A stretch of DNA of 64,000 nt. It comes from Agriotes lineatus (lineage: Eukaryota > Arthropoda > Insecta > Coleoptera > Elateridae). The notes beneath the pieces are model-generated. The model made no database searches. It was not told the DNA's origin and saw only the letters and a list, made by a program, of their open reading frames with translations. The translations under genes were made by a program, and so were the position numbers. The stretch covers positions 15,254,708-15,318,707 of the forward strand of contig OW679202.1 in assembly GCA_940337035.1 (NCBI GenBank), written 5' to 3'. Of the stretch, positions 39,601-53,500 are shown in pieces; position 1 is the stretch's first letter; each line of letters begins with the position of its first letter.

Positions 39601-41369
39601 GGGCTTTAAGACCTCTGCTTCTTATTTGGACCCCCAAACAATCGCCACCAAAAACACCAGCTGAACTCTATTCACACATCAACACTTTTTACTTTCTGTA
39701 CAAGCGTAAGCAATAAATGCAAAACCTCTGCAGCCTATCAAACAACACTCTACTAATGTGAAAACACTTTTTAAAGTGGATAAATTGGTATTTATTATCT
39801 TTTTACTTCGATTTTTGTGGGAAACTAAAGCACACCCAAGCTTGACTTCTTGTTTCTTCCTAACCAATTGTTTTTACATATATAAGGTCAAAGTTTGCTA
39901 TGATTACAATTTCATATTCAAGTCAAGACTAATGTTATTTTCAACATCAAATTAGTTCAAGGCTAATACTATTTGAGTACATTCTTAAATTCAAATTATC
40001 ACATTTATGGAATATTTTAAATTAATATTTGCAATGTTTGCATTATATTAATTCCTATCATAATTGTATTGGCTTTGTTAATTGCAATCCACATGACTTA
40101 AAAAATCCGTAGGCTCCTATGATAAATTTACTTTTTGCTCATTTCATATTAAAGCAGCTGAAATGTTTGCAAAGCATTTACTAACTATGTAGGTGGTTTT
40201 GTAAACTACTACACCAAAAACTAACTTTGCAGAGAACAGCGTCACTGCCCTATCCAACAAAAAATTAGCGGCCCTCATATCTCATGAGTAAAATCAAAAT
40301 TTAGTTAAGCTTGTTTTATCTTATTTAACGACATAATGACCCTGAAACTTCTGCCACAACCGCATGCATTAATTCATAGTCGCCATGGCTCCTGCAGATA
40401 TTAATCAAGTGAGCTTTTACAACCCTAGCAGGTTTCGTCCACATTTTATCTACCAGAAATTCAGCAGAACTACGAATTTCTTAAACACACCTAAATACTA
40501 ACTATATTTAATAATTGCAAGCAGGAACAATTATAAATATGTGATGAATTCCTTATGACTTCCTTTCAATCACCTTCTTATATTGACAGTTTTGCACAAT
40601 TTTAAAGTACTAGTGCATTGTTCTTGCGTACACTTCTATTAAAAAAATTATGGCAGGTGTTTTCAATTTTAAATTAAATACTTTATCTTTTTGCATTTAG
40701 AAATTTAGAAATACCATCCTTGGATATATATTTTTAAAATCAACACAATTTATTAAATATAAAAATAAGAAAACGAAACACTCACAAGCACAATCTATAC
40801 TTACTTACCAGTTGAAACCTGTTTACAAATAGAGAAGAGGACAGTTTATAAAGAATCAATTGGAATTATCTACTTATTTAGAATACACACTGGCGATAAA
40901 AAGTTAATAGACATGAAACAATGAGTATATAAAATACACTCTTTTAGGTTCAATTCCCCATCGTTGTATTAAATTGAATAATATATGTCTAATGAAGGAA
41001 AATCTGTTGTCAACAAGAATTAAATCAAGGATGTGTGGAAAAGCTATGTGGAACTGACAATCGACTGGAACCTACTCAGATAAACTGTGAAACAGGAGCA
41101 AGCATCCCGACAGTGCAAACTGTAATAAAAAAGCTTTTCATTATGAAATGGTTCACTTCAGTGTTCAACCACCAGAAGATGTAGAGACTCTGCGAGATGT
41201 AAGAAAAGACTAAATATTATCTTCATCGATATTTAGCATCTATTCAGAATACGTTGTCAGGGAAGCTTTAGAAGACACACAGGAAAGGATTCTTTTGAAT
41301 GGAGAGAAATTGAAAGACATTAGATATGCATATGGCATGGTTATATTTTTTACAACCTAGAGAGCTTAT
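36611..41369. other. Long stretch without a supportable gene
   Basis: AT-rich. Contains a partial copy of the dispersed repeat at 38280-38410 and a slightly GC-richer patch near 39470-39600. Frames up to 119 codons show no recognisable domain. Confidence 0.45.
38280..38410 (-). repeat. Dispersed repeat, partial copy 2
   Basis: Shares GCATGCAAAATATCGTC, TCCTCCAAC, AGTTTTTGAG and TCGTCTTTTAGA with the copy at 47285-47521, in the same order; the middle is deleted. Confidence 0.65.
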
Positions 41370-41880
41370 AACACCTCATGGATGGAGTGACGGACAAGCG
41401 CCAGCGATACAAAACAAAGCTAATGATCATCTGTAAACCTAATATCTCAATATGCCATCTTATGATCAATCAAAAATCCATTGATCCAGTGAACAAGTTC
41501 TCATATCTCAGCGTAATCAACAATGGCCAACGGGATCATTCACAAAAGATAAAGATCCGTATTGAAAAGGCCAGGGCTATATTCACCACAAGCCACAATT
41601 TAGCAATAACCACACAGATAACATTTCGTAAAATCTTGTGAGTGTAATGAACAGACCAGATCACGAACGTGGAAATTCTCTAAAGAATGGAAAGAAACAA
41701 GGAAGGGTTCACCACAATGAAAACAAGAAAGCTGCAGTAGCTCAGCTACAACATGAGAAATAACGACAGATTCTATCCACTGCAGTCTACATTACAAAGA
41801 AAAATGCGGGGAAAAGAATGTGCTAAAAAGAGAAGCATTTCGTGGTTAAAAACTTTCAAATCTGATTTTGATGATTAATA
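41370..41880 (+). mobile_element. LINE relic, RT thumb and C-terminal tail
   Basis: A frame reads INQKSIDPVNKFSYLSVINN, then KIKIRIEKARAIFTTSHNL, and after frameshifts MKTRKLQ..SYNMRNN and KRSISWLKTF. This order matches the thumb and tail of endonuclease-reverse transcriptases. Non-functional. Confidence 0.7.
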
Positions 41881-44800
41881 AAGTAATTATAGTAAGGAGG
41901 GTTACCACTATGCAGAACGGATAGGAAGTCATTATATGCTTACACAACGTTAGAGACGATTCAACAATTAAAGGCATTTATTACATTTATAAATTTAATT
42001 AATATTAATGTTAGATGTAATTGCAATTCGTAGAACTGTAAACAAGTACACTTTACTATTTCTATCTGATGTAAATTTTGTTGTCTTATTATCCTCCAAA
42101 TCCACGTCGCCTGCTTTCCTTCAATTTATCGTTTTTGTGGCCATCCTTGTGATCGCTTCGTACAGTTAAGACATCTTACTCATCGCTTCGAATCGTGCAA
42201 CACGTCACAAAAACCATTATATGTATCATTTTCCTCCAAAGAAGATATGACAACAACTCTCAAGTATTTAGTTACAAGTATAATCCATTATTTCTAGTTT
42301 TGTAATTCCGCAGTCGTCGTTCTGATAAGTTACCTTATACGGAGTCCACACAATTATTTTTGTTCAATTATTATTTGTTGGTCAGTTAACAACCTTTTAT
42401 TGATATCCATAGTTTTGCAATAATTTAAACCTAAAAAGCCTAATTAGGCAATTATTACAAAATAATCTATAATAGCTCTGTGCTTACTTATATTTTTATT
42501 ACTTGTATCAAATGAAATTAGTTTTCAGAACTCAATAGTGAACCTTACGATGCTCCTAATTTTCGATAGCTTTAGCATATTGTTTAAACATCCCGTTCTC
42601 AGCTATTTTTCTACGGGAAATCTTGTACAAAAAAAAATACTAAAATGCATACTATGTTCTATTTAATAAAATATTTCTTTCTTGTTTATTTTGTCGCTTT
42701 ACAGGAAACTTGTCTCAAAGAACATAACTAAGAAATGCCCAGCAATAATTATTTTCCAATGAATGAAAATTTTCAAGATAAATTCTACTATATTTAGTAC
42801 ATGTTTAAAATACACAGCCGTGTTCTTTGTTTACTTCGTTTGCGACTTCTGATGCACCGATTATCAAAGCTATTAACAGTGTATTTGTTATTTCACATTG
42901 TTTATTTCATTTGGTAGAACAAGTTGTTGTAAAGGAAAACTTCATTTTTACGCATTTGGAGTCTTCCCGCAACTTTCGGTAGCGAACTAATATTAGTCTA
43001 AATTTGTCATAACTTGAAAAGTAATATATCCGTACATTAACATAACTTATTGTATGGGATGAAGCACCAATGGCAATGGTGTCTTAATTCGATTTAAAAA
43101 TATTATGAATAATAATATTCAATTTGAGGAAAATGTAATTGTTTTAGGCATGCTGCCAAATAAACAACCGTGTAGATTTTCATTAAATTCTCACCTTTAT
43201 TGTCAACATTTAAAATAAAATTATACGTAAGTAGGGAAATTTACGATTCATAAACTTTTATTGAAAATTGATAACAGGGAATACCCTTTCACAAGTCAGT
43301 CTGTTATTTTACTAATAGATTCTCAATAGATATTTCTACTCAGAAGCGAATACGCTATTTATTAAAGACATTGAAAATCAGTTTCAGTTTCAAAGTAAAA
43401 CTGATATGTTTCAACAATTTTGGTTTAATCTTCGTTGTTGTTATTTTTTCTAATTGAATAATTAAAACCCAAAAATATAAATATATCAATACAATACGTT
43501 TAATAATAATTTTTATTAAATAAATGCTTACCAGTGTTTTGCAGATCGAATGCAATTAAGTCATCGTCATTGAAATTGTCACTAACAATACTACCCACTA
43601 CCAAGTAATTCTAGTAGTATCTCTACGATGAAGGGCATCGTTTTAGACAATAGTTTCGTAATAAAATTGTTTTTCATGGACATAATTCAGTACTTGTAAT
43701 ATATATAAGATATAACCTTTGATTACAACTGCAAATATAAAGTTTTCTTCCAAAAAATGCAAGAACATAACTCTATCTACTGGCCAATTTCACTTACGGA
43801 TTTTGTAATTAGTATTTCCAAAATACACGTTTCCATTTTTTTTATCATGATCATGACCTTCTCGATGGGACTGTCATTTTTTAATAAGAAAAAGCGCTTC
43901 CAAAGCCGTAGAACACAAAATTATGTATGTAACTCATACGAAATCGGACTTTTGGACTAATTTATGTGCCTCGATCGTTACTCTCGCTTGGCCATAAACT
44001 GCGGCTCGTCCAAAAAAGTCCTTAATTTGGTACTCGTAACATAAACACCTATTGTATTCTGAGCTTGAACTTAAAATATTAGATGTTTCAATCCAACTAG
44101 ATTTCACCTAAATACTTATAAACTCAGTATCACATTCGACATTCAAATATCCCATAAAATGTGTACAAAATTACTCCTTTTTTATGCTCCCGATGCGATG
44201 GTACATGTTTTTGGTGAAGATGATTTTTTTTAATCTTTGGTAACAGCGTTTGTGATAAGTGGCCAAGAATTAGTGCGTTACCTGAAATTGAGAAATGGGT
44301 GCTGAAGTTAGGTACAGCAATAACCTAAGAAAAATGATTGACTCCACCATAAGTCTCGTACAAAAATTATTGATCCCAATCTTCGTTACAACCAAAGAAA
44401 GTAATTTATTTCTACAATTAAATAAAATCAATCGTCGCGTGACAAATCTATGAATACTCTTTGTATTACTAAATAGTTTGGGCTTAGCTTAATACGATCT
44501 ACGTCCAGCTTCTTCAGAATTTAAAAACAACTGTAAGGAATCTTGAAATACACAGTGTGGTAGACTTCCTATCTTCACACTCCTATATATTTCTTATGTA
44601 CCTTCTGATCGATTTCAACTGATAGTCAATTACACTACGCTTTAAAAAGGTCATTTAAAAAAATCATAATTTTCCTGCCATAAAAAATGTAAAATCATTG
44701 ACTCAGTTTTATCGAAAAAAATTAATACATAATATTTATATTATAATGTAAATGAGTTAAATCCATTGTTGTTTAATAAACAATGTAATGCAAGTCAAAA

Positions 44801-45279
44801 TGTTTATGAACTGTCAATTAAGCGTTATGGAAATTTAAATAGCCGTTTTTTCGTTCATGACGCGGCTCATGGACAGTTTTTTATCTCACAAAAAAAACGA
44901 TACTTCCATCTCTTGTAAAATATACTATCATCGATGAAAAATAAATAACACTGTTAAATTAATATTCGACTATTTTTGTAATTCTGGGCAACTTTTTTTA
45001 ATAACTTTGCTCTAGAAAACTAAGCCTAGTATAATGTTTAATTATTTTGCATTCATTTCACGTAGTTATTATTATAAATGTAATTATTTTAACCACGCTA
45101 TACGCTATATAGCAAACAACTGTAGTCTTTATATTGCGTATGCCTTTATTCTCCAAAATATGTTGTTTGACGGTAATATTTGTGTAAAATTACTCAATTT
45201 TCGGTGTTATTTCACACCACTAGACCCTAGCCTTAAGACAATGTCAAAGCTGACATTTGCTTGCAGTTTACAATCAGTT
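41881..45279. other. Long non-coding stretch
   Basis: AT-rich with no recognisable gene, RNA or clear repeat. Confidence 0.45.
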
Positions 45280-45880
45280 CGGCCATCGCCGCAGCTGTCT
45301 ATTCTTGTAACAGGGCGCTTTAATATTTCCACAGTTGTTCGAAAATATAGCTACTCTTCGTCATCGCGTTGGCCGGCGTGGACAGTTTTGCATTTCTAAC
45401 GAGAATACGCCCAAAACAAGGCCCGGCTAAAAGCAGTGCTCGTAAAGAATTTCTAGGCCGCAAGGTAACAGGGCGAAAGCGCATTTTCTGGGGGCGGCGC
45501 CCGTTTTGGGCGCTCGAGATGAGTTCGAAGCACACAGCGTACAAGAATTTTTAATTGAGAGGCATCTCATTTTAGCATCAAAATTGCTAACTGTAATATT
45601 AGTAGTGTATACGTGGCTGGTCGAAGCGCAGAGAGTTGGCTGGCGGGCGAGGTATACGACTCCCTGGGGACGCCGTCATGGGAGCGCATATTTCCCTGTC
45701 TGCTCCCCCGGCACCTCCTGGGGCCCGCTGCTGCCGCTCACCACCCCGCGCCCAGTGGTGGCGGCGAGGGAAATCCGACCGGACGAAAGGGGGCCTCGGA
45801 AAATACGCTCTTCTCCACGGATTCCTATTGTGTCCTTTCGAATGGCCTGGAAAAGTCGCCGGATGTCGGCCTAAAAACTT
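45280..45880. other. GC- and CpG-rich islet
   Basis: Strongly GC-rich compared with everything around it, with many CpG. Three plus-strand frames overlap here; the 108-codon one (45613-45939) contains HLLGPAAAAHHPAPSGGGEG but no known domain. It could be a host promoter/first exon or an unrelated insertion. Open frames are expected by chance in GC-rich DNA, so none is called as a gene. Confidence 0.35.
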
Positions 45881-46332
45881 GCTTAAAGACAGGGCATACC
45901 CTTAAACCGGGGACCTGTATTCTACAGTCTACACATTAATTTGTTTTAGGTCCTCAATCGATACGACTCAAATTAAGGTACCTATTTAACATATTTGCAA
46001 AACATTTTTCTTCCACCATAATAGATGTTTGTTTGTGATTTTCTGCCTAAATAGAAATTGATTTGACGAAAAATTTTAAAGGCTGATTTTATAAACCCCT
46101 ATATTGCAATTTAAATTCATTTTCCGCTAGTTATCCACGTAATTGCTCTTTCTGGTCTTCTATTAAAGTAATTCATACTTTTTTTAGTATTCCATTGCTC
46201 GATTTTTATTTGTTTAAGGATACATTTTAGTTTATATCTGAAATTATTCTAACCGCGTTTATCTACAAAACGCAAAATTATCCATTCTCAAATCTTTTTG
46301 AGACATTTCTTGCAATCTAGATTATATTCCAT

Positions 46333-46562
46333 ATACAGAGTGTCCCGCAAAGTATTAGACATAAGAAAATTAACATTGAAAAATTATGAAAGGATCAACT
46401 ATTGCTGTGTTCGCAACAAAGTACGCAAATGGTCAGAAATAAAAACAATTTGAATTCATTTGACGTTTATCATTTCTGGCCAATCACGTACCTCGATGTC
46501 TACACAGGAATAGTTGATTGCCCAATAATTTTCCAACGTTAATTTGGCTATGTCTGATAGTT
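46333..46562. repeat. Short fold-back element with TATACAGAGTG end
   Basis: 46348-46410 and 46503-46562 are inverted copies (TAACATTGAAAAATTATGAA against an inverted TAACGTTGGAAAATTATTGG). Left end TATACAGAGTGTCCC resembles the termini of the larger fold-backs; the right terminus appears truncated. Confidence 0.6.
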
Positions 46563-46960
46563 GATAAAGATCTCATTATGTTTCGTAAACAAAATTTGTT
46601 CGCTGCTTTACGTCCTTTGCCAATTTGATAATCTCATTCCATTCGCTGTTTCTCCCTTTTAACACTTCATCTAATGTTTTGTTCCATGATTTACTAGGCC
46701 TTCCTTTATTTCTCGTCTCTTGCACCGTTGTTTCCCATATGCATTTCACTTGTCTTTCCTAGGTCATTCTGAATTGGCCGAACTACCTAAGCTGTTGCTG
46801 TTCAATTCTTTTAGTTAAAGGTTTTATATTTACTTTTTCTCTTATATCGTCATTTCTAGTTTTATCTCTTCGTGTTACTCTATTCACCCCTCGTAAATAT
46901 GTCATCTCCATTGCTTGGACTCTACTTGTTAAACCATGTAAAATCATGTTCTCAAAAAAC
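46563..46960 (-). mobile_element. LINE C-terminal tail relic
   Basis: The minus strand reads AMEMTYLRGVNRVTRRDKTRNDD, then QVKCIWETTVQETRNKGRPSKSWN, the classical tail after the RT thumb in endonuclease-reverse transcriptases. A stop interrupts FGQFRM. Confidence 0.75.
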
Positions 46961-47284
46961 TTATTCTATAATGGACTCAACTTATATAATCAAATGCCGA
47001 ACGAAACTAAACAGGCTGCTAATTTATATCAGTTAGTTTCTCTGTAACTTTAATAATAACGCCAGACAAAAATAAAATATAAAAGCCAAAAATTCGGTTT
47101 TTTGAGATAATTCAAAAACGAAAAATCATATTAAGGATTTCTAAGCGGCATTTTGTTACTCCTTTAATAGCACAACTTTCTTTCCATTTAACCAAATTTG
47201 TATCTCTTACAATTACCGAGATCCCCATACTGCCCCTCCTTATCTTGGACACACTGTATATTTTTCTGAAATTTTCTCGGTTTT

Positions 47285-47521
47285 ATGCCAGGCAAACATA
47301 TAATCTGCATGCAAAATATCGTCATCCTCCAACAAACAGTTTTTGAGTTATATCGCCAACACACCGACAGACAAACAGACAGGCAGGCAGACAGACAGAC
47401 GGAATTGAGAAAACCTGTTTTTCGTCATCTAGAGACCCTGAAACGTAAAGATCTGAAGAAATCTCGGAAGGTGATTTTTTCGCGATTACAATACTTCCTT
47501 CGTCTTTTAGACGAGGGAAAT
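47285..47521 (-). repeat. Dispersed repeat, copy 3
   Basis: The best-preserved copy, inverse to that at 3361. The centre has a GACAGACAAACAGACAGGCAGGCAGACAG-type tract (GTCT repeats). It ends in TCGTCTTTTAGACGA. Confidence 0.7.
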
Positions 47522-47769
47522 AAAAAGGACAAAGTAAACTGGATTTTGGGAAATAGTAAGCTGCCAATTTCGTCCATCGTGTGAAATATTGAAGCTTAGA
47601 ATGTTTTAAGAAAGTACTGCGAGTCGCAGCAATTGAACTTACGCTTGAAAAAATTGGCGGCATTTTTAAAACCTCTGGAGAACAATAGTTTTCAGCGCGC
47701 CCATTGGGGGGTTACATAAACGAAAAGAAAGTGGGTGTGGCAAAACCGACAGAAGAGTAAACAAACTAT

Positions 47770-50540
47770 GGGAAAAAATTAGAAGGTTCATCGATACTAA
47801 AAGACGAAGTATGGAAAGCTCTAAAAAGAGCTAAAGCAAATAATCCCCAGGACCCAACGATATACACATCGACATTCTAAAAGATATCGTTAAGACGATG
47901 GCATATTTTGGTAAATTTATTCAATAACATCTACGATACAGGAAATATTCCAGAAGACTGGCTGAAATCCACTTTTACCATTATTATTATCATTAGCCCG
48001 TCTCTATCCAACTTTAAGATTTTGGAAATACCCTTCCCCAATTGGCACCATCTGTTCCTGTCCCTGGCAACTCTTCTCCACTTAAGTTCTGCGTGTCTTT
48101 TAATATCATCCGCCCATCTCATTTGCGGTCTTCTTCTGCCTCGTGTTCCCATATGCGGGCGCCAATTCATGATTTCCCTGTTCCACCTAGTGTCTGGTTA
48201 TCGCTCAGTATGTCTCGCGAATTTCCCTTTCAATCTGGCGGCCTCTTCTGCCACGTCCTACTTCTTATCCAAGTGTTCCTTTTCTGTCTTTTAATGTTAT
48301 TCCTAGCATTTGACGTTGCATAGATCTTTGACATTTACGAAGTTTCTCTAGGTTTCTTTTAGTAAAGGTCAAAGTTTGTGCACCATATATAAAAACAGGT
48401 AAGATACATGAATTATATACTTTTGTTGTGAGCTGCAGTGGGATCTTACTGTATTTAAAGATATAATAATTTGTTAAACGGCGGCCAACCGAGTCTGGCC
48501 CTTCGGCTTACTTCCGCAGTTTGGTTCATTTTGTCTATTTTCACTACTTGGCCTAAATAAATTTATTCATCTACATAATCTATAGGTGTTAGTCCTATTC
48601 TGATGGTTTCTTGGTTAACTACATATGTGATGAGTTTTGTTTTAGTCATATTAATTCTCAGTCCTTGACTCTCCGAAGCTTCGTGTAGTTCATTGAGCAT
48701 CGTTTGCAGGTCTTCAAAGTCGTCTGCTATAAGAAGGATATCATCAGCGAATTTAGGAGGATTTGATCTGCACCTGCTGCTTTATTTCTTTTTATCTTAT
48801 TAATGACATCTGCTATTTCGTCTTCCGTTATTTGTGAAATTTCTTCTGGATTAACATTTGTTATTACCCTGCTCATGTTTTCCTTACAAAGGGCTGTTGA
48901 ATTCTTTTTAGTTTTGTACAGATCTTCATAATACGCTTTGCATATATCAATCATTACTTTCCTGTCATTCATTATGTTCCCTGGTTATTCTTCAAATTGA
49001 CGACTTTCATCTGTTTCCCAGAGTGTTGTTTAATGTTTTTTATGCCTTTATTGTTCTCTATCACCTGTTCTATGTATTTTTCTTGTTCTGCCCGTTCTTC
49101 TTTTATCTGTTTCCTTATATTTTTATTTAGTACCATATATTCATCAGTTTAGCGTTGACCTTAGTTTTATTTTAGTTTTTCATCTTTTTTCTATCATTTC
49201 TTTGGGCTTTTTATTTGTAGCTACCGTTTTATTATTCTGCAGTGCTGCTACCTCTAATGATTTTTGTAGTAATTTTGTAGTAATGTGAGTGTTTATTTTG
49301 TCTATTGTCATTTGTTCTACATTTCCTTCTATTTGCCCTAACTTAGTTTTGTAAGTTTCTCTTCTTTCATTAAGCAGAGCTTTATTTATTTTTATTATTT
49401 TCTTGATTGGGTTTCTATTTCTTGGGGTAGCTTTAGACACTTCCATTGTTACCCGAACCATTCTGTGATCGATATATAGCACTTTTATAGCTTACCTAAA
49501 AATTACGAAAATATGTACTAGCAACAAAACTATAAGCCTTATGCGTCAGATCTTAATTTTTTGAAATAATACACCAACGAATTAAATGAAATACAAGAAA
49601 AGTTCAGCAAAACCCAATTTGAATTACTAGCTGGAATGGCTACGGGGAGTAGTTATTTGCGTTACAAGTTCTGGTACAAAAAGGGCAGGAATATGCAGAA
49701 GAACGATGTAGTGCATTTCATTGATCATACAAGAGCTTTTGTTAAAGTGAGACATGCTGAACTAGTAAATCTGCTAAAAAGAATATCGTTAGATGAAAAA
49801 CACATAAGAATAATCAAGAAGTTGTACTTGAAGCAAAAATCGAGCATCAGGATTATAATTGAAAGTGGAAATTATACGTGATGGCAGAAAAGACTGTGTA
49901 CTGTCTCGTACACTTTTCAATTTATATTCAGAGTTTGTAATAAAAAATGCATCATAGGAAATAGAAAAACGCATAAAAATTAATGGTGAGCTGATCACCA
50001 ACATCAGCTATGCAGATGATACACTTTAATAGTTTCAATAGAAACAGAAATGTAAGATATATTGGCAAGAGTTAAAAAATATATTTAAATAGTGAGTTTA
50101 AGTTTGAACATAGAAAAGATTAAACTTTTAGTAATCAGCAGAAATGAAGCAAGAGTCAGATTAACCATAGATGATAAAAAGTTGGAGATAGTAAGAAAAT
50201 TTCAATTCATAGACACATCGACATGGTTGCGAGACAGGGGCGCTCAAAGAAAACACTATCAAAAAAATAGAAGCGTTTGAAATACGGACGTAAAACTTTA
50301 ATATCTCCCAGGTAGATTGTGTTACAAACAACCAAGTTTTGGAAAAAGCAGGAACTGTATGAGAATTCCTTTCAATGATCAAAGAAATGTAGTTAGGACA
50401 CATTTCACGACATAATAAATACGATTTGCTGCAGAAGATTGTGACAGGGAAGATGAAAGAAAAATGAAGAATCGGTAAAGAAAGAACAAGTTGGTTGAAA
50501 GACATCAAAGAATGGGCGGGTGTGACCAGAGCTAGTACGC
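47770..50540 (+). mobile_element. Decayed LINE (outer) interrupted by another LINE
   Basis: The plus strand encodes PNDIHIDILKDIVKTM, then LFNNIYDTGNIPEDWLKSTF up to about 47977. The same RT continues at about 49520 with TISLM, then KVRHAELVNLLKRISLDEKH, IIKKLYLKQKSSIRI and a tail with ISYADDT-like and KEQVG segments. The insertion from 47978 to 49479 explains the break. Many stops and frameshifts. Confidence 0.7.
47978..49479 (-). mobile_element. LINE inserted in the outer LINE, RT core deleted
   Basis: On the minus strand: DHRMVRVTMEVSK (end of endonuclease), RKKIIKINKALLNERRETYKTKL-like linker, EISQITEDEIADVINKIKRNKAAGADQI (start of RT), then abruptly FADDILLIADDFEDLQTML. The palm between motifs 0/A and C is missing. 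The tail reads RRRPQMRWADDIKRHAELKWRRVARDRNRW. It ends in a GATAATAATAATGG tail. CACTTTTA occurs on both sides (47970-47977 and 49480-49487), a plausible target-site duplication. Confidence 0.7.
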
Positions 50541-53500
50541 TCCTTCATTAGTTAAAGAAGTACCACAAGGGGCTTTTAAGCAATTTATTATCCCTATGAA
50601 GGTACTGTAAGATATATAGGTCCGCTTATTTATATAGGTTGAAATAAAACGTGTGTTGTTTTAAGAACCAATATAATAAACTTGTTTGTCTTATTTTGTT
50701 TGATGCCCCACCTTAACAAAATCAAACTAGGTGACGCAAGCACAACAGTACCTAAGCTCAAATGCTACCGTTTCCCTTTTATGAAGAGAGAAATAATTTC
50801 TAAATCCTGCTCGCTTCTTCAGTCAAACTATAATATAGTTACCATTCTTCTTTTCGATCGGTAGATGAGTTTCACTTCGGCCCTGGTTGCCGCGTTGAGT
50901 TACCGTGTTTTTTTGCTTCCAAAATGTCTACTACAGCTCCTTACGAAATGCGAAAAGATGATTTCTTCTACCTCAATAATGACACAATCCAATCCGAAAA
51001 TTGTACGTTAAACTATTAATTAATTAATCGACAAACATTGCCTTCTATCTTATTGTTTGCAAAATTTATGAACCGTTCAATGTCTAATTCTGATTCTATT
51101 AAAATTATAGTAAGATTTTCCAGTCGTTGCTGAACCATGTAATTTTTCTTTTGAAAATAATTATTCTGCTATGGGGTTAGCAATTAGCATACTAGATTGG
51201 AGGATTATATCAACGAATTGGAAATAGTATGAGGAAAGAGCCAATGGCATGAAGTGTACATGAGATTGAGAAAGAAGAAGTCGCAGATAGCTATACCATG
51301 TTAAATTTCATTCGATGCCATTACTCCCCGTATCTCGTCATTTATTATGTGCTCTAAGTTGATTACTCTAGAACATCTACGCCAGTAATTAATTTCTATT
51401 TAAATTTACTTTTTGGATCACGCTTTTTATTCCAATCTACCGTATCTCCACCAGAGGTTGTGCAACTTTCAATTGCCTCTTTTAGTACGATATTTAGCTA
51501 TCGCGTCAGCATATTCCGTTTGTTCGTTTTTGCCATTATATTACTTTCGACTTGATTATCGGATGTCATTTTTGGATATTACATAATATCTCTGTGTCTA
51601 CAATCAAATAATATCCCTTCTGGTCTCCAATTCATCTCATTTGAATTTCCTGCTAATTAAACACCATCAAACAGAAGTGTATGTTTTGTTCTTCATCTAG
51701 AAAGCTATATTTATAAATTATTTAAATATGACTGGCGGAATACAGCAATCTTGACTTGGTCCTTTCTTTACTGCAAATTTCTCTGATATGTTGTTTCATA
51801 TTCTGCAGCAGCTTCTTTTATTACTGTACATTGCGTTTACTATATTTATTGTTTTGTTATTCATTCTGTTTTTCTTTATGGCCTTATAAACTTTCTTTAG
51901 AGATACTGTCATAAGTTTTGTTAAACTAAGAACCGAATGTACATCCCTCCTTTGCAAATTGATGTTTTTTTTTCAATTAATTATAGACATAAAACATGAT
52001 CAGTGCAAAATCTTTCCGATCTAAACTCACTCTATTCCTCTTTTCTTCCATTTTACCTTCCGTTCTTTCTATTTCGGTTGAACAGTCTTAAAAATTTCTA
52101 TAAAATGAGCTAAAGTTCACTGCCAATTTAGCAATGTCTTTCCAAAACTATTTCTGGGCTGTGTTACTAGTTTATAGCAACGGCCCGTTCAAAAGCTCAC
52201 GGACATCATAATCTTTCGAAGAATCACGACGAAATCAGGTAGTAGAGCCTGACAAATACCGAAAGAGTGTGCGTATAAATTGGTTTGTTAATTTTCGTGG
52301 TACATTCATACATTTATACTTACGGGTGAGTGCAGCAACGAGCTAAAAGTTCAATGGAACAGAAAATATATTATTTTTCATACTAAACTGAGCTTTTTTA
52401 TTTTGTCTAGCGTTACACATTCACACAGTATTTTTATATGTTCAGAACTTTTGTCGTTCAAGTATCTCTCCGTAAACAATTTTTTCATAATTTTTCTATT
52501 TGACTAGGCCCATTCAATCAATTGTTTCATTATTTCAGTTCCCAGTTCTCCATTTGACCTATAGTTTTCTATGCTTCTCTCAACTATTGACTATTTCTTG
52601 GCACTTGTTCTGCCAGTATTTTCCCTTTTAAATTTGTAACCACCTATGTAACTGTATATAAGTCCTTATATCTTCTGGATCACTTGAACTCAGGCCGTTA
52701 TAATAGAGAGCATTTTTCTTCTTCGATAATAGGTTATATTTCTTAATTTCACCAATAATTTCTAATTATTAATATGTATCACTGTGCCCTGGTCAGTGGT
52801 CTTCTTTATCATCTCCCGGTCCAGCACGTTAATGCGATATTCACGTTCTATTTTTTTAATGAATTTAGCATGTTGCTCTCCAATATATATAAAATATAAA
52901 ATAAACATATTTTAAAGTAAAAAAAAAGCGCCGCAAGTACCCTATTAACTGAAATGTTCGCCTACATTATACAAAAAGTAACAAAGAGTATATGCCATGT
53001 AAAACAACCAATCATAACCAAGAAACTGTTAAAATTTTTTGACGATTAAACAAAAATAAACATTTTCTGTAACAAACATGTTAAGAAAACATTTTAAAAT
53101 TGTAGCACTATCTATATTGCGATGACCCTTGCCTTGTTTTTTTACTTTATTTTGGTACAAAATTAATATAAATTTAAAATTAGGGCAAATCATCACACAT
53201 TTCTCAAGTTAATTTATTATTTTGTGCTTACTTTGCCTGTCAGTAAATTTAAGGCTAGTTAAAAATGAAATGTATTAATTAATGTACAAATAAATGGTTA
53301 AATGCCCCTTTCTTAATATTTTATTTAACTGCAATATTTTATACTAGCTCACGGCAGAACACAATAACTCTTTTCTCAGGTGAGTTCAGAATTTGACTAA
53401 ATTCAAAATTTTAGGCTATTTGTCTCAAAGTAGCTCATATGCTCGCTTTTAGTAGATAATATTTGTAACCTCAATCTGACAGATAAAACACATAAAGCTG

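Noticed and set aside
45613..45939. 108-codon frame as a host gene
   Set aside because: Overlapping frames in GC-rich DNA are expected by chance; no domain or splice evidence.
46333..47262. One 930-bp fold-back ending at TTGGACACACTGTATA
   Set aside because: Sequences just inside the two termini do not match; the inverted pair is confined to 46348-46562.
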